From: Corynebacterium kalidii
Lineage (GTDB): Bacteria > Actinomycetota > Actinomycetes > Mycobacteriales > Mycobacteriaceae
Length of the DNA stretch: 64,000 nt
Assembly: GCF_022869005.1 (NCBI RefSeq)
Contig: NZ_JALIEA010000011.1
Span: 494,775 to 558,774 of the forward strand
Reading direction: 5' to 3'
In this document: positions 16,606 to 24,706 of the stretch, piece after piece
How positions within the stretch are numbered: position 1 is the first letter of the stretch
Layout of the letters: every line of letters begins with the position of its first letter
Made by a program: the position numbers and the translations under genes
Notes under the pieces: generated by a model
Seen by the model: the letters and a program-made list of their open reading frames with translations, nothing else
What the model was told of the DNA's origin: nothing
The model's database searches: none

Positions 16606-17234
16606 TGGCGCGACGCCGTCGTCTCCGGTGGTGCCCCCAGCGCGGCGAGACCGGCGGAGACGATCGTCTCGGGAGGCACTGCGTGCTCCCGGTGGAGACG
16701 TGCATAGGTCGGTGCGGTGTCCGGGTCGACGGGGGCGGCGCGTTCATCGCCGATCATCGGGGCGGTGCTGGCGCTGCCGATCACGAAGTTCGACAGCGCG
16801 TACGCCGCCCCGAGGGGGTCGGGGACGCCGGTGCCGGCCAGCAGGGTGCACATCCGTTCCGACAACCGCAGGTAGTGCGGCCCGCGTGGTGCCCGCATCG
16901 CGATGACCTGGCAGGCCCACCGGTGTGCCACCAGATGGCGGTAGAAGGTCATCATCAACGGGTGCAGGGGAGCGTCCCGGACGGCGGCGGTGATGTCCGT
17001 GTCCGCGCCCAGGGTGTGGTCCAGGGCGAGGTCGTACAGGTCGTCCACGGTCCTGATCCGTGAGTAGAGGCTCGGTGCTGCGACGTCGAGCCGCTGGGCG
17101 ACGGCGCGCACGGTCGGTGCACGCAGGCCTCCCTCGTCCAGGAGTTCCGAGGCGGTGCGGGCGATGTCCTGTTCGGTGATGCTCCGCGTGCGTCGGGCGG
17201 GCGTGCGGTGGTCCCAGTAGTTCACGGGCACCAC
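16602..17234 (-). CDS. TetR-family regulator (TetR_C_1 / tetracycline-repressor-like C-terminus)
   Basis: This 210-aa protein has an N-terminal HTH (APTVRAVAQRLDVAAPSLYSR) in the spacing of TetR proteins, followed by a helical ligand domain. The opening ITEQDIARTASELLDEGGL resembles the TetR(Class)-like group that controls efflux or resistance genes. It lies between two GNAT genes, one co-directional and one divergent, each with a CTAA-N10-TTAG element next to its promoter. It therefore probably represses itself and both acetyltransferases. The ligand is unknown. Confidence 0.82.
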   Translation of the reverse strand: MVPVNYWDHRTPARRTRSITEQDIARTASELLDEGGLRAPTVRAVAQRLDVAAPSLYSRIRTVDDLYDLALDHTLGADTDITAAVRDAPLHPLMMTFYRHLVAHRWACQVIAMRAPRGPHYLRLSERMCTLLAGTGVPDPLGAAYALSNFVIGSASTAPMIGDERAAPVDPDTAPTYARLHREHAVPPETIVSAGLAALGAPPETTASRH

Positions 17235-17256
17235 ACTATCGGAGGGGCACCCCGCG

Positions 17257-17274
17257 CTAAGCGAGCTATGTTAG
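17257..17274. promoter_or_regulatory. Candidate TetR operator (CTAA-N10-TTAG), TetR/GNAT divergent region
   Basis: CTAA at 17257-17260 and TTAG at 17271-17274 flank ten bases. The right half CTATGTTAG is the exact reverse complement of the left half of the site at 16588. It lies 10 bp before the divergent GNAT gene and 23 bp upstream of the TetR gene. Confidence 0.55.
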
Positions 17275-17283
17275 GTTTGTGTC

Positions 17284-17895
17284 ATGGACACCCAGGACAG
17301 TTTCCCCGGCGCCCTGACCACCGACCGGCTACGGCTCCGGCTGCACAGGCCGGAGGACGCACCTGCCCTGCACGGGATCTACGCACGGGAGGATGTCGCG
17401 CGGTACCTGTTGGACGGCCCCTGGACCGCCGACGACGCCGAGCGTCACGTCATGGAACGGGCCGGCAAGGACGGGCTCGACGGTGCCTCCGGGGCGCTTG
17501 CGGTGGTCGTCGAGTACGACGGCCGGGTCGTCGGGGACGTCCAGCTCTGGTGGGCCGACCGCGGGCACCGGATCGCCGAGATCGGGTGGGTACTTGACCC
17601 CGCGTACGGAGGGCGGGGCCTGGCCCGGGAAGCGGTGGCCGCCGTCCTCGACCTGGCGTTCGGCGCCTACCGGGCGCACCGGGTGGCGGCGCAGATGGAC
17701 GCCCGTAACGAGGCCTCCGCCAGGTTGGCCGCCGCCGTCGGCATGGTCGGCGAAGCGCACCTCCGGCAGGACTGGTGGAGCAAGGGGGAGTGGACGGACA
17801 CCGTCATCTACGGCATGCTCAGCGGGGACCGTCGGCCGCCGGGAGGCGGGGCAACGACAGGGCGCCGAGGGCAGCCAGCGTCACGGCGGCGATGA
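17284..17895 (+). CDS. GNAT-family N-acetyltransferase
   Basis: This 203-aa protein of the RimJ/RimL type begins DRLRLRLHRPEDAPALHGIY after a short leader. The acetyl-CoA loop is EIGWVLDPAYGGRGLAREAV, and AQMDARNEASARLAAAVGM follows. It is divergent from the TetR gene and carries the shared operator directly upstream. The last 25 residues are low-complexity and overlap the convergent MFS gene by 77 bp. Acceptor unknown; small-molecule or drug acetylation is a guess from context. Confidence 0.8.
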   Translation: MDTQDSFPGALTTDRLRLRLHRPEDAPALHGIYAREDVARYLLDGPWTADDAERHVMERAGKDGLDGASGALAVVVEYDGRVVGDVQLWWADRGHRIAEIGWVLDPAYGGRGLAREAVAAVLDLAFGAYRAHRVAAQMDARNEASARLAAAVGMVGEAHLRQDWWSKGEWTDTVIYGMLSGDRRPPGGGATTGRRGQPASRRR

Positions 17896-19006
17896 CCATC
17901 GCGGTGGTGAATCCGGCCCGGTCGACCGCGAATCCTGTCAGGAGGGGACCGCCGGCGAGTCCTGCCGCGTAGGCCAGGGTGTAGAGGGAGAACGATCCCC
18001 CCAATGTCGGTGGCTGTGCACGGAAGCCCTGCTCGCTGATCAGCGTCGTGGCGGGTGCATGGAGGAAGGCCGCGGAGAACCCGAGCAGCGCCATGCCGGT
18101 CGCGGTGAGCCACATGTCCTCGGCCCACCCGATCGCCAGCAACGCGGCGACTGCGGCGGCGACACCGACCCCGACCAGGAGCCGGGACGGGACAGATGCG
18201 ACGAGGCTTCCCACGACGGGGTTGCCGACCACACCGGTCAGGGCCGCGAGTCCGAACAGCAGCCCGATGGTCAGGGAGCCTGCCCCCAGGTGCCCCGGGA
18301 GGACGGGCTCGACCCCGGCCATCACCGCGGCGCCGATCACGACGACGAGGACAATCGACGTCGACCCCGGCACCCTGAGTACGGCCACCGGGCCGGACGT
18401 GTCGTCGGCGACCCGTGGCGAGTCCTTGATCAGGAGTATCCGGAGGAGACCGTCGACGAGGGCGACGGCGGCGGCGAACAGGAACGGCGACGCGGTGCCG
18501 AAGTGCTCGACCATGACGCCGGCGAGAGGTGGGCCGACGAGCACACCGAGGGTGATCATCGATATCGCGATCCCCATCTGTTGACCGCGTTTCTCGAAGG
18601 AGGTCGTCGCCGCGATCAGTGACAGTGCCGCGACCCAGGACATGCCGCCGGCGATTCCCTGGGCCGTACGGGCGACGAGCAGGAGCCAGAAGGGGCCGCC
18701 GGTGGCGAACAGGAGGGTCGCGGCGGCCAGGCCGACCATCCCGATGAGCAGGGGTGTCTTCGGTCCATGGCGGTCGACGTACCGTCCTGCGACGAGGGCT
18801 GCGACGACGACCGCGGCGGCATAGGAGGAGAAGAGGACGCCGGTCCACGCCGGTCCTGCGTCGACCACGCTGGGGAGCAGCGGGAGGACCGGGACGGCGA
18901 GGCCGACGACGAGGTTGTCGGTGAACAGGGCCATCGAGGCGACGAGGAGCGCCCGGGTGGACGATCCTCTCCGCGATGACGGGGGAGAAGTGCGGGAAGA
19001 CATCAT
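17819..19006 (-). CDS. MFS transporter (DHA1-type efflux)
   Basis: This 395-aa membrane protein has twelve predicted segments. The first is ALFTDNLVVGLAVPVLP, and the loop-2 motif AGRYVDRHGPKTPLLIGM and motif C-like LGVLVGPPLAGVMVE are present; the latter is a hallmark of drug:H+ antiporters. The N-terminus resembles the vesicular monoamine/SLC18-like branch. Two adjacent ATGs (19004-19006 and 19001-19003) are possible starts. It follows the TetR gene by 13 bp on the same strand, so the regulator and pump form an operon. Confidence 0.83.
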   Translation of the reverse strand: MMSSRTSPPSSRRGSSTRALLVASMALFTDNLVVGLAVPVLPLLPSVVDAGPAWTGVLFSSYAAAVVVAALVAGRYVDRHGPKTPLLIGMVGLAAATLLFATGGPFWLLLVARTAQGIAGGMSWVAALSLIAATTSFEKRGQQMGIAISMITLGVLVGPPLAGVMVEHFGTASPFLFAAAVALVDGLLRILLIKDSPRVADDTSGPVAVLRVPGSTSIVLVVVIGAAVMAGVEPVLPGHLGAGSLTIGLLFGLAALTGVVGNPVVGSLVASVPSRLLVGVGVAAAVAALLAIGWAEDMWLTATGMALLGFSAAFLHAPATTLISEQGFRAQPPTLGGSFSLYTLAYAAGLAGGPLLTGFAVDRAGFTTAMVIAAVTLAALGALSLPRLPAADGPR

Positions 19007-19019
19007 GGGTCTGTGGTCC

Positions 19020-19625
19020 TTACATAGTGAGCAACCCCCTCACCAGCGCCGACATGGCGGTGCCGAGGTCGTCGGGTTGCGGAAGGTCGTGGGGTCGGGT
19101 CACCGCGGTTACCGTGAGGCCCTGGAGGAACGTGAGGACCATTCCGGCGGAGGTCTCGGCGGACAGGGCCGGAGTCGGTCGGATGGACTCGACGGCGGCG
19201 AGGGCGTCGGCGATCCGTGTCCGCCACCCGTCCAGTGCCGCGGTCTTGTCCGGACTGGTGCCGGACACCTGGGGTGCGACGAGGACGGTGGTGGACGCCA
19301 GCGCGCGGAACAGCGGGTCGTCCTGCAGGAGCGTCGTGTACTCGACCAGCAGGGAGGTGAGCCACCCGGCCGGGTCGACGACGGTGTCTGCGGTGTCTGC
19401 GGTGAAGAGCCGGTTCCCGTAGGAGGACCATCCCCACTCCAGGGCGGCTGAGAGCAGCTCGGTCTTCGACCGGAAGTGGTGGTTGAGTGCTCCACGGGTG
19501 ACACCGGCACGTTCGGCGATGTGCTCGAACGTTGCCCCCCTCCACCCCTTCTCTTCGAAGGACATCAACGCCGCCTCCAGCAGCGCCAGACGCGTCTTCT
19601 CCGCGTCCTCAGCTGTTCGTCTCAT
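19020..19625 (-). CDS. TetR-family repressor (AcrR-like) of the adjacent MFS
   Basis: This 201-aa protein has the HTH segment ATFEHIAERAGVTRGALNHHF, close to the AcrR/TtgR group, and a helical C-terminal ligand domain. It is the first gene of an operon with the MFS transporter. Just upstream of its start lies an ACATGTATGT core between two AAACAGGT copies, a likely autoregulatory site. Substrate and inducer are unknown. Confidence 0.83.
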   Translation of the reverse strand: MRRTAEDAEKTRLALLEAALMSFEEKGWRGATFEHIAERAGVTRGALNHHFRSKTELLSAALEWGWSSYGNRLFTADTADTVVDPAGWLTSLLVEYTTLLQDDPLFRALASTTVLVAPQVSGTSPDKTAALDGWRTRIADALAAVESIRPTPALSAETSAGMVLTFLQGLTVTAVTRPHDLPQPDDLGTAMSALVRGLLTM

Positions 19626-19627
19626 GC

Positions 19628-19656
19628 AAACAGGTTAACATGTATGTAAAACAGGT
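19628..19656. promoter_or_regulatory. Candidate AcrR-type operator
   Basis: AAACAGGT occurs at 19628-19635 and 19649-19656, 21 bp apart on the same helix face, around the near-palindrome TTAACATGTATGTAA. It abuts the start codon of the TetR gene, and the AT-rich core contrasts with surrounding sequence. Confidence 0.45.
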
Positions 19657-19688
19657 CAAGCCGGTCGACGGTGCTCGGCCGTGCCCCG

Positions 19689-20303
19689 CTACGTCCCTGC
19701 GGGCCGTAGTAGTGACAGGGCCGTTGCCAGTGAGGGGGCCGCGGCGGATCCCGTGACGGTGACCGTCGCGATCTGGCCGAAGAGGCTCTGTTGGAGGAAG
19801 TGCGCGAGCTCGTCGGCGCTGAGTGACGTGGTCATCTGCCCCGCCTCCTGCCACCGTCGGACGAGTGTGGTGGCCAGCCGGTGGGTCTCGGCGAGGTTGC
19901 CGCGGATGGTGTCCGCCAGGCTCTGGTCCCGGGCGGTTTCGGCCCAGGCGTTCACGGCCAGGACGGCCGACGGTGGCGCACCCTCGGTGCGCTGGCCGGC
20001 GTCGTCCGGGAGGAGCCTGTCGACGATCCCACCGACGACGGCCTCGGGGGAGGGGGGAGTGTTGGCGGCTGCGGCATCGCGGAGGGCGTCGACCACCGGT
20101 GTGATGCGGCGGCGGGACACCTCCTGGATGATCTGTCGTTTCCCCTCGAAGTACCGGTAGACGGTGCTGGAGGACATGTCGACCTCGGCGATGATCTGGT
20201 CCATGGAGGTGGCGTGGAAGCCGTTGCGGGCGAAGCAGGCCTCCGCCGCGGTGATGATGCGGTCGGCCTGCTTCTGTCGGTGTTCGTCGGTGACGCGCGG
20301 CAT
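19689..20303 (-). CDS. TetR-family regulator divergent to a DHA2 MFS
   Basis: This 204-aa protein has an N-terminal HTH (TSMDQIIAEVDMSSSTVYRYF) and a variable helical C-terminus. It is divergent from the DHA2-type transporter at 20429, with palindromic elements in the shared region. This is the usual layout of a repressor and its multidrug pump. It is a different subgroup from the preceding TetR, judged by the HTH and C-terminal sequences. Confidence 0.83.
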   Translation of the reverse strand: MPRVTDEHRQKQADRIITAAEACFARNGFHATSMDQIIAEVDMSSSTVYRYFEGKRQIIQEVSRRRITPVVDALRDAAAANTPPSPEAVVGGIVDRLLPDDAGQRTEGAPPSAVLAVNAWAETARDQSLADTIRGNLAETHRLATTLVRRWQEAGQMTTSLSADELAHFLQQSLFGQIATVTVTGSAAAPSLATALSLLRPAGT

Positions 20304-20346
20304 GCTGCGACTCTATCCGACCGGGGGCGACCGACCCTCATACGAC

Positions 20347-20405
20347 AACGATCGTTTTGACTTGCGCCGGGCAGCCGTGACATCCTTTGACGAAACGAAC
20401 GTTTC
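20347..20405. promoter_or_regulatory. Paired palindromes in the TetR/DHA2 divergent promoter
   Basis: AACGATCGTT (20347-20356) is a perfect palindrome, and GAAACG-AA-CGTTTC (20392-20405) has perfect 6-bp arms. Both contain AACG/CGTT half-sites and they are about 47 bp apart, one near each gene start, consistent with two operators for the TetR protein. Confidence 0.45.
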
Positions 20406-20428
20406 TTTTTGGTATGGGAGGTCGTCCG

Positions 20429-22009
20429 GTGTCGGTGGGTGGAAAGGGACTTGTCCTTGTCAGCGTGGTGCTGACCCAGTTGATGATCGTCCTGGACATG
20501 ACGGTGGTCGCCGTGGCGTTGCCGTCGATGCAGGAGGATCTCGGGTTGACGGCGGGGCAGCGGCCGTGGGTGATGACCGCCTACACGCTCGCGTTCGGTG
20601 GGCTGGTGCTCTTCGGCGGGCGCCTGTCCGGGGTGCTCGGGCTCCGCGGGTCCTACCGGCTGGGGCTCACCGGCTTCGCGCTCGCGAGTCTGGTGGCGGG
20701 GGTGGCGCCGTCGTTCGCCGTCCTGGTCGCCGCCCGGGTCGCACAGGGCGTCTTCGCCGCGGTGCTCGCACCGACGGTGTTGGCGCTGGTGAACCGGACG
20801 TTCACGGAGACACAGGAGCGGAGCCGCGCTTTCGCCGTGCTCGGGGCGACCGGAGGGCTCGGTGCGGCCGTCGGCCTGATCGTCGGTGGGGTGCTCACCG
20901 AGTCGCTGGACTGGCGGTGGACGATGTACGTCAACATTCCGATCGCGCTGGTCGCCGCGGTCGTCAGCGTCTCGAGTCTTCCGTCCGGCGATCCCCGGAC
21001 GGCTCTGGGGCGGCTGTTCGACGACGTCGTCGGGTTGGCCGCCGGCTGCGGCGCGGTGTTCTCCCTGATCTACGGGCTGGACCGCGCGCAGCAGGACGGG
21101 TGGGGCGCATGGTCCACCGTCGTGCTCTTCGTCGTCGCCGGGGTCCTGGCGGTCGGCTTCGTCCTCCGTGAGCGGCGGGCCGCCGCCCCGGTCCTGCCTC
21201 TGGGGATGCTGCGTAATGCGTCGAGGACGTCGTCCTACGCGGTGATGTTCGTGAGTACCTGTGCGCAGATGGGCTCGTTGGTCTACCTGACCTACTACTT
21301 CCAGGAGCATCTCGGCTACTCACCGATGGCGACGGGTGTCGCGTTCCTCCCGATGGTCGCCGCCCTGGTCGTCACCGCCGGTGTGGCTGGACGTCTGCTG
21401 GTGCCGCGGTACGGCGCGAAGGTCTGCTTCCCCGGTGGCCTGGCGGTCCAGGCGGTGGCGTTGTTCATCCTGTCCCGGGTCACCGTGGAGACGACCTACG
21501 GTGAGGTCGTCCTGCCCGGCATGGTCGTCTTCGGGGCAGGGCTCGGCCTGGCGGTGCCGGTGGTGTTCAACGCCGGGACGCGGGGTGTTCCTGAGGGGCG
21601 CTCGGGCCTGGCCTCCTCGATCATCAGCATGAGCCAGCAGGTCGGCGCCTCCTTCGGCGTGGCTGTGCTGAGTACGTACGCCACACGTTCGGTCGAAGGC
21701 TACATCGAGGAGCATGCGGGGAGGGTCGAGGCGCAGGCCGCCGAGGCGATGGCGCGGGAGAACGCGTACCCGGGCTCGCCGGAGGCGACGGGGATCGTGG
21801 ACCGCGTCATCGACGCGCTCACCCAGGAAGCGCAGATCGACGCCTACGGTGGGGGATTCGCCCTGGTCGGGACGATCGTCGCCTCGGCCGCCGTGATTCT
21901 CCTGGCGGCGGTCGTGGTCCGCTGGCGCTACCTGGGTCGGTCGGACGCGGCGTCCGGTGGTGCGGGGGTGGAGGTTACCGGGCCGGCAGTGCGACGTCGT
22001 TCTTTGTGA
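20429..22009 (+). CDS. MFS transporter, DHA2 (14-TM drug:H+ antiporter) family
   Basis: This 526-aa protein has about fourteen hydrophobic segments. It shows the DHA2 opening QLMIVLDMTVVAVALPSMQ, the loop-2 RLSGVLGLRGSYRLGLTGF region and the motif C-like GLGAAVGLIVGGVLTE. The GTG at 20429 is preferred because GGGAGG lies seven bases upstream; an ATG at 20414 and a TTG at 20387 lack ribosome-binding sites. It is divergent from a TetR regulator. Its 3' end overlaps a convergent PLDc_N gene by 35 bp. Likely exports a hydrophobic drug or dye. Confidence 0.82.
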   Translation: MSVGGKGLVLVSVVLTQLMIVLDMTVVAVALPSMQEDLGLTAGQRPWVMTAYTLAFGGLVLFGGRLSGVLGLRGSYRLGLTGFALASLVAGVAPSFAVLVAARVAQGVFAAVLAPTVLALVNRTFTETQERSRAFAVLGATGGLGAAVGLIVGGVLTESLDWRWTMYVNIPIALVAAVVSVSSLPSGDPRTALGRLFDDVVGLAAGCGAVFSLIYGLDRAQQDGWGAWSTVVLFVVAGVLAVGFVLRERRAAAPVLPLGMLRNASRTSSYAVMFVSTCAQMGSLVYLTYYFQEHLGYSPMATGVAFLPMVAALVVTAGVAGRLLVPRYGAKVCFPGGLAVQAVALFILSRVTVETTYGEVVLPGMVVFGAGLGLAVPVVFNAGTRGVPEGRSGLASSIISMSQQVGASFGVAVLSTYATRSVEGYIEEHAGRVEAQAAEAMARENAYPGSPEATGIVDRVIDALTQEAQIDAYGGGFALVGTIVASAAVILLAAVVVRWRYLGRSDAASGGAGVEVTGPAVRRRSL

Positions 22010-22256
22010 ACTCGCCGGTGCGTCCCCAGAGGAACCAGGCGGCGGCGCCGAGGATCGGGAACGCCAGGATCAGGAGCACCCACACCGCCTTGCCGCCGAC
22101 GGCGAGGACACTGCTGGTGACGACGCTGACGAGGGCGGCGATGACGAACGCCAGGATCGCCAGGCCGATGACGGCGATGACGGCGACCAGGCCGATCGCC
22201 CATCCGCTGGACAGGCTTCCGTCGGCGTTGGTGACGGCGGCGAGGGTGTACTGCAT
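21975..22256 (-). CDS. Small PLDc_N-domain membrane protein
   Basis: This 93-aa protein has two or three hydrophobic segments and the PLDc_N signature KAVWVLLILAFPILGAAAWF followed by LWGR near the C-terminus. This is the module that forms the membrane anchor of cardiolipin synthases but also occurs alone in Actinobacteria. An ATG with GGAGG upstream starts it. Its function alone is unknown; it may be a membrane or envelope accessory protein. Confidence 0.75.
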   Translation of the reverse strand: MQYTLAAVTNADGSLSSGWAIGLVAVIAVIGLAILAFVIAALVSVVTSSVLAVGGKAVWVLLILAFPILGAAAWFLWGRTGEFTKNDVALPAR

Positions 22257-22320
22257 GATTCCTCCAGGGGTGGTGGGGACTGAACACGTTCAGTATCCGC
22301 CAGTGGACCATGCCTGCACA

Positions 22321-23134
22321 TCATCCCGTGGTCTGATCCTTCACCGCCGTGGCCTCGATGAGATGCCTACTGGAGTATGAGACGAACGGGTGTCCGGCGC
22401 GCATCCGGGCATCTAGGTCGTGCAATGCGTCGGCGTACCGGTCGACGGTGAAGTCCGGGACCCACCACACGCACTTGCGAAGGAGCCAGACCACCGTGCC
22501 GACGTCGGAGAACTCTATCCGGCACCGCGCGGTCTCCAGCCGCTCGACGGTGAGGCCGGCGGCCTCGGCGGCAGCTACCTCCCCGTCCGGCCCGTGGGGG
22601 TCGCGGGCTGTCCGCTCCACCGGGCGGGGGCCGAGGAAGTGCTCGATGAGCTCGAACCCGGACGCCGGGCCCACGTGTTGCGCCACGTAGTGCCCGCCGG
22701 GTTTTAGTACGCGGTGGATCTCCGGCCAGTCCGGGCTCACCGGGTGGCGGGAGCTAACCAGGTCGAAGGAGTTGTCGGGGAAGGGGAGTCGGTGTCCCCC
22801 GGTGCCGGGCGTGCCGGAGGTGTCGATGACGTTGACTCCCCGGGCGCCCAACAGTGCACGTGCACGCGCGGCATTCGGTGCCCAGGATTCGGTCACGGTC
22901 ATCTTTCGCGGCAGCGTCGGGGCCTCGTTGACGACTTCCCCGCCACCGGTGTCGATGTCTAGGGCTGCGGCGTCAGGGTCGGTCTGCGCCAGCGTCGCGA
23001 GTCGCTTCGACAGCAGGCGTGCATACCCCCAGGGCGGTCGTTCCTCGGTTGGCGCGACCATCCAGCCAGTCGAACCCCCATCCGTCCACGTCGGCGGCGA
23101 CGGCCTCGGCGACCAGGTCCGTGAAAGGTCTCAT
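22321..23134 (-). pseudogene. Class I SAM-dependent methyltransferase, apparent 1-nt frameshift
   Basis: Codons from 23061 to 22321 encode a methyltransferase with the SAM-binding motif AALDIDTGGGE and LPFPDNSFDLV. Its natural N-terminus, MRPFTDLVAEAVAADVDGWG followed by FDWLDGRA, lies in another frame starting from an ATG at 23134. The two frames join at 23049-23050, where removing one base gives DGRA-TEERPPWGY, exactly the expected continuation. The full span is 814 nt, one more than 271 codons. Read as is, only an N-terminally truncated 246-aa product could be made. Either a real inactivating mutation or a sequencing error. Such proteins are uncharacterised methyltransferases, sometimes rRNA- or drug-related. 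Confidence 0.75.
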
Positions 23135-23177
23135 GAGTCCACCCTAACGACCGGGTGGTGCCGGGGCATCCCTTGAC

Positions 23178-23222
23178 CGTGCGAGAATTATCGAACTATG
23201 ATCGTGCGGAAATAGTCGCACG
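23178..23222. promoter_or_regulatory. Operator region of the ArsR-MFS operon
   Basis: CGTGCG at 23203-23208 and CGCACG at 23217-23222 form perfect arms around eight bases. A second CGTGCG at 23178-23183 is followed by a similar GA-A-T-TCG spacing, making a 25-bp direct repeat. The elements are 15 bp and more upstream of the ArsR start. Confidence 0.45.
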
Positions 23223-23237
23223 AATAAGGAGGGCACC

Positions 23238-23561
23238 ATGTCCCCGTCCCGGACCTACGAACACCCCGACACCGACGACATCACCATCCACCGCGTGCTG
23301 TTCGCGCTCAGCGAGCCGCTGCGCCTGAACATGGTGCGCATGCTCGCCGAGCGCGGCGAGGTCGACAGCATCGAGCTCGGCCCGGACCTGCCCAGGTCCA
23401 CCCTGACCCACCACACCAGCCTGCTCCGGGAGTCCGGCGTGGTCTTCGTCCGCGCGGAAGGACGCAAGTGCATGATCCGGCTACGCACCGACGACCTCGA
23501 GACCCGGTTCCCCGGACTTGTCGACACCGTCCTCGCCGGACACGGGGAGGACGACGCATGA
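23238..23561 (+). CDS. ArsR-family helix-turn-helix regulator
   Basis: This 107-aa winged-helix protein has the ArsR core FALSEPLRLNMVRMLAERGE and the recognition region DLPRSTLTHHTSLLRESGVV. No cysteine pair in the alpha-3 helix is visible, so it is unlikely to be an arsenic-type metal sensor and may respond to an organic ligand. It overlaps the MFS gene by 4 bp (ATGA), so the regulator and transporter are co-translated. AAGGAGG precedes the start. Confidence 0.85.
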   Translation: MSPSRTYEHPDTDDITIHRVLFALSEPLRLNMVRMLAERGEVDSIELGPDLPRSTLTHHTSLLRESGVVFVRAEGRKCMIRLRTDDLETRFPGLVDTVLAGHGEDDA

Positions 23562-24706
23562 TCCGGAAGGTCTGGCCGCTGACCGCCGCCGCGGTCGCCC
23601 TGGGCATCGACGCCTACGTCCTGGCTGGCGTCCTGCCGCAGATCGCCGACTCCCTGTCCACCACCGCAGCGGTGATCGGACTCGGCGTCACCGCCTTCAC
23701 CGCCGCCTACGCCGTGGCCGGACCCCTGCTGTCCGGACGCCTGACCCGCGGGAGCACGGCCCGCGCACTGCTCGTCGCCCTCGGGGTGTTCAACCTCGGC
23801 AACCTCGTCACCACCCTGGCCCCCGGGGTGGAGGTCTTCCTGCTCTCCCGGATCATCGCCGGCGCGGGCGCGGGTATCCTCACCGCCGTCGCCACCGCGA
23901 CCGCCGCCGGGATGGTCGAGGACACCGAACGGGGACGCGCCATGTCCATGGTGACCTTCGGACTGTCCGCCGGAACGGTCGCCGGTGTGCCGCTGGGCAT
24001 GCTCATCGGCGACACTGCGGGATGGCGGTGGACCATGGCCCTGGTCGTCGCCTTCGGTGTCTGCAGCATGGGCGCACTGGCCACCCGTGCCCGGGACCTC
24101 CCGGTCCTCGAGAGCGGTGGTGGCGCTCCGGTCTTCAGCGTCCTACGCTCGACGACGACGGCACTCGGGGTGCTGGCCGCCTTCCTCCTCGGTGTGGCCA
24201 GTCTGGGCCTGTACACCTACCTCCTGCCGATGGCGGGGTCCCGCGGCCTCGACGACTGGGGATTCGCACTGGTGTGGGCCTGGGGAATCGGCGGCGTCGG
24301 GGCGACCGCGCTGATCGGGAAGCCACTGGACCGTGTCGGTCCGCGCCCGTTCCTGATCATCCTGCCACTGGTCCTCGCGCTCGGATTCGCCCTGGCCTGG
24401 ATCAGCGGGCACCCCATCGTGTGGCTCGTCGCCGCCGTGCTCTGGGGAGCAGCCGGCTGGGCGACGGTGCCCACCCTGCAGCAGGCGCTCACCGCCGACC
24501 GTCCTGCCCAGGCCATGCCGGTCATCGCCTTCCAGATGGCGGCGATGTACCTCGGCTCGGCCGTGGGCGCCGCGGTGGGCAGCAGCCTGCTCCGCGGCGG
24601 GACGGTCGCGGGAGACCTCGCCGGGTGGGCCCTCGTCCCCGCCGTCGGGGCGTTCCTGCTGGCCGGCGGGGTCAGTCTGCGGTCGGCACAGGTCGAGAAG
24701 GTCTAG
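23558..24706 (+). CDS. MFS transporter (DHA1, AraJ-like)
   Basis: This 382-aa protein has twelve predicted membrane segments. The opening ALGIDAYVLAGVLPQIADSL and motif C-like SAGTVAGVPLGMLIGDTAGW place it with AraJ/Cmx-type efflux pumps, which export sugars, chloramphenicol-like drugs or other small molecules. It is the second gene of the ArsR operon. Its 3' end overlaps the convergent SCO1664-like gene by 4 bp. Substrate unknown. Confidence 0.83.
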   Translation: MIRKVWPLTAAAVALGIDAYVLAGVLPQIADSLSTTAAVIGLGVTAFTAAYAVAGPLLSGRLTRGSTARALLVALGVFNLGNLVTTLAPGVEVFLLSRIIAGAGAGILTAVATATAAGMVEDTERGRAMSMVTFGLSAGTVAGVPLGMLIGDTAGWRWTMALVVAFGVCSMGALATRARDLPVLESGGGAPVFSVLRSTTTALGVLAAFLLGVASLGLYTYLLPMAGSRGLDDWGFALVWAWGIGGVGATALIGKPLDRVGPRPFLIILPLVLALGFALAWISGHPIVWLVAAVLWGAAGWATVPTLQQALTADRPAQAMPVIAFQMAAMYLGSAVGAAVGSSLLRGGTVAGDLAGWALVPAVGAFLLAGGVSLRSAQVEKV

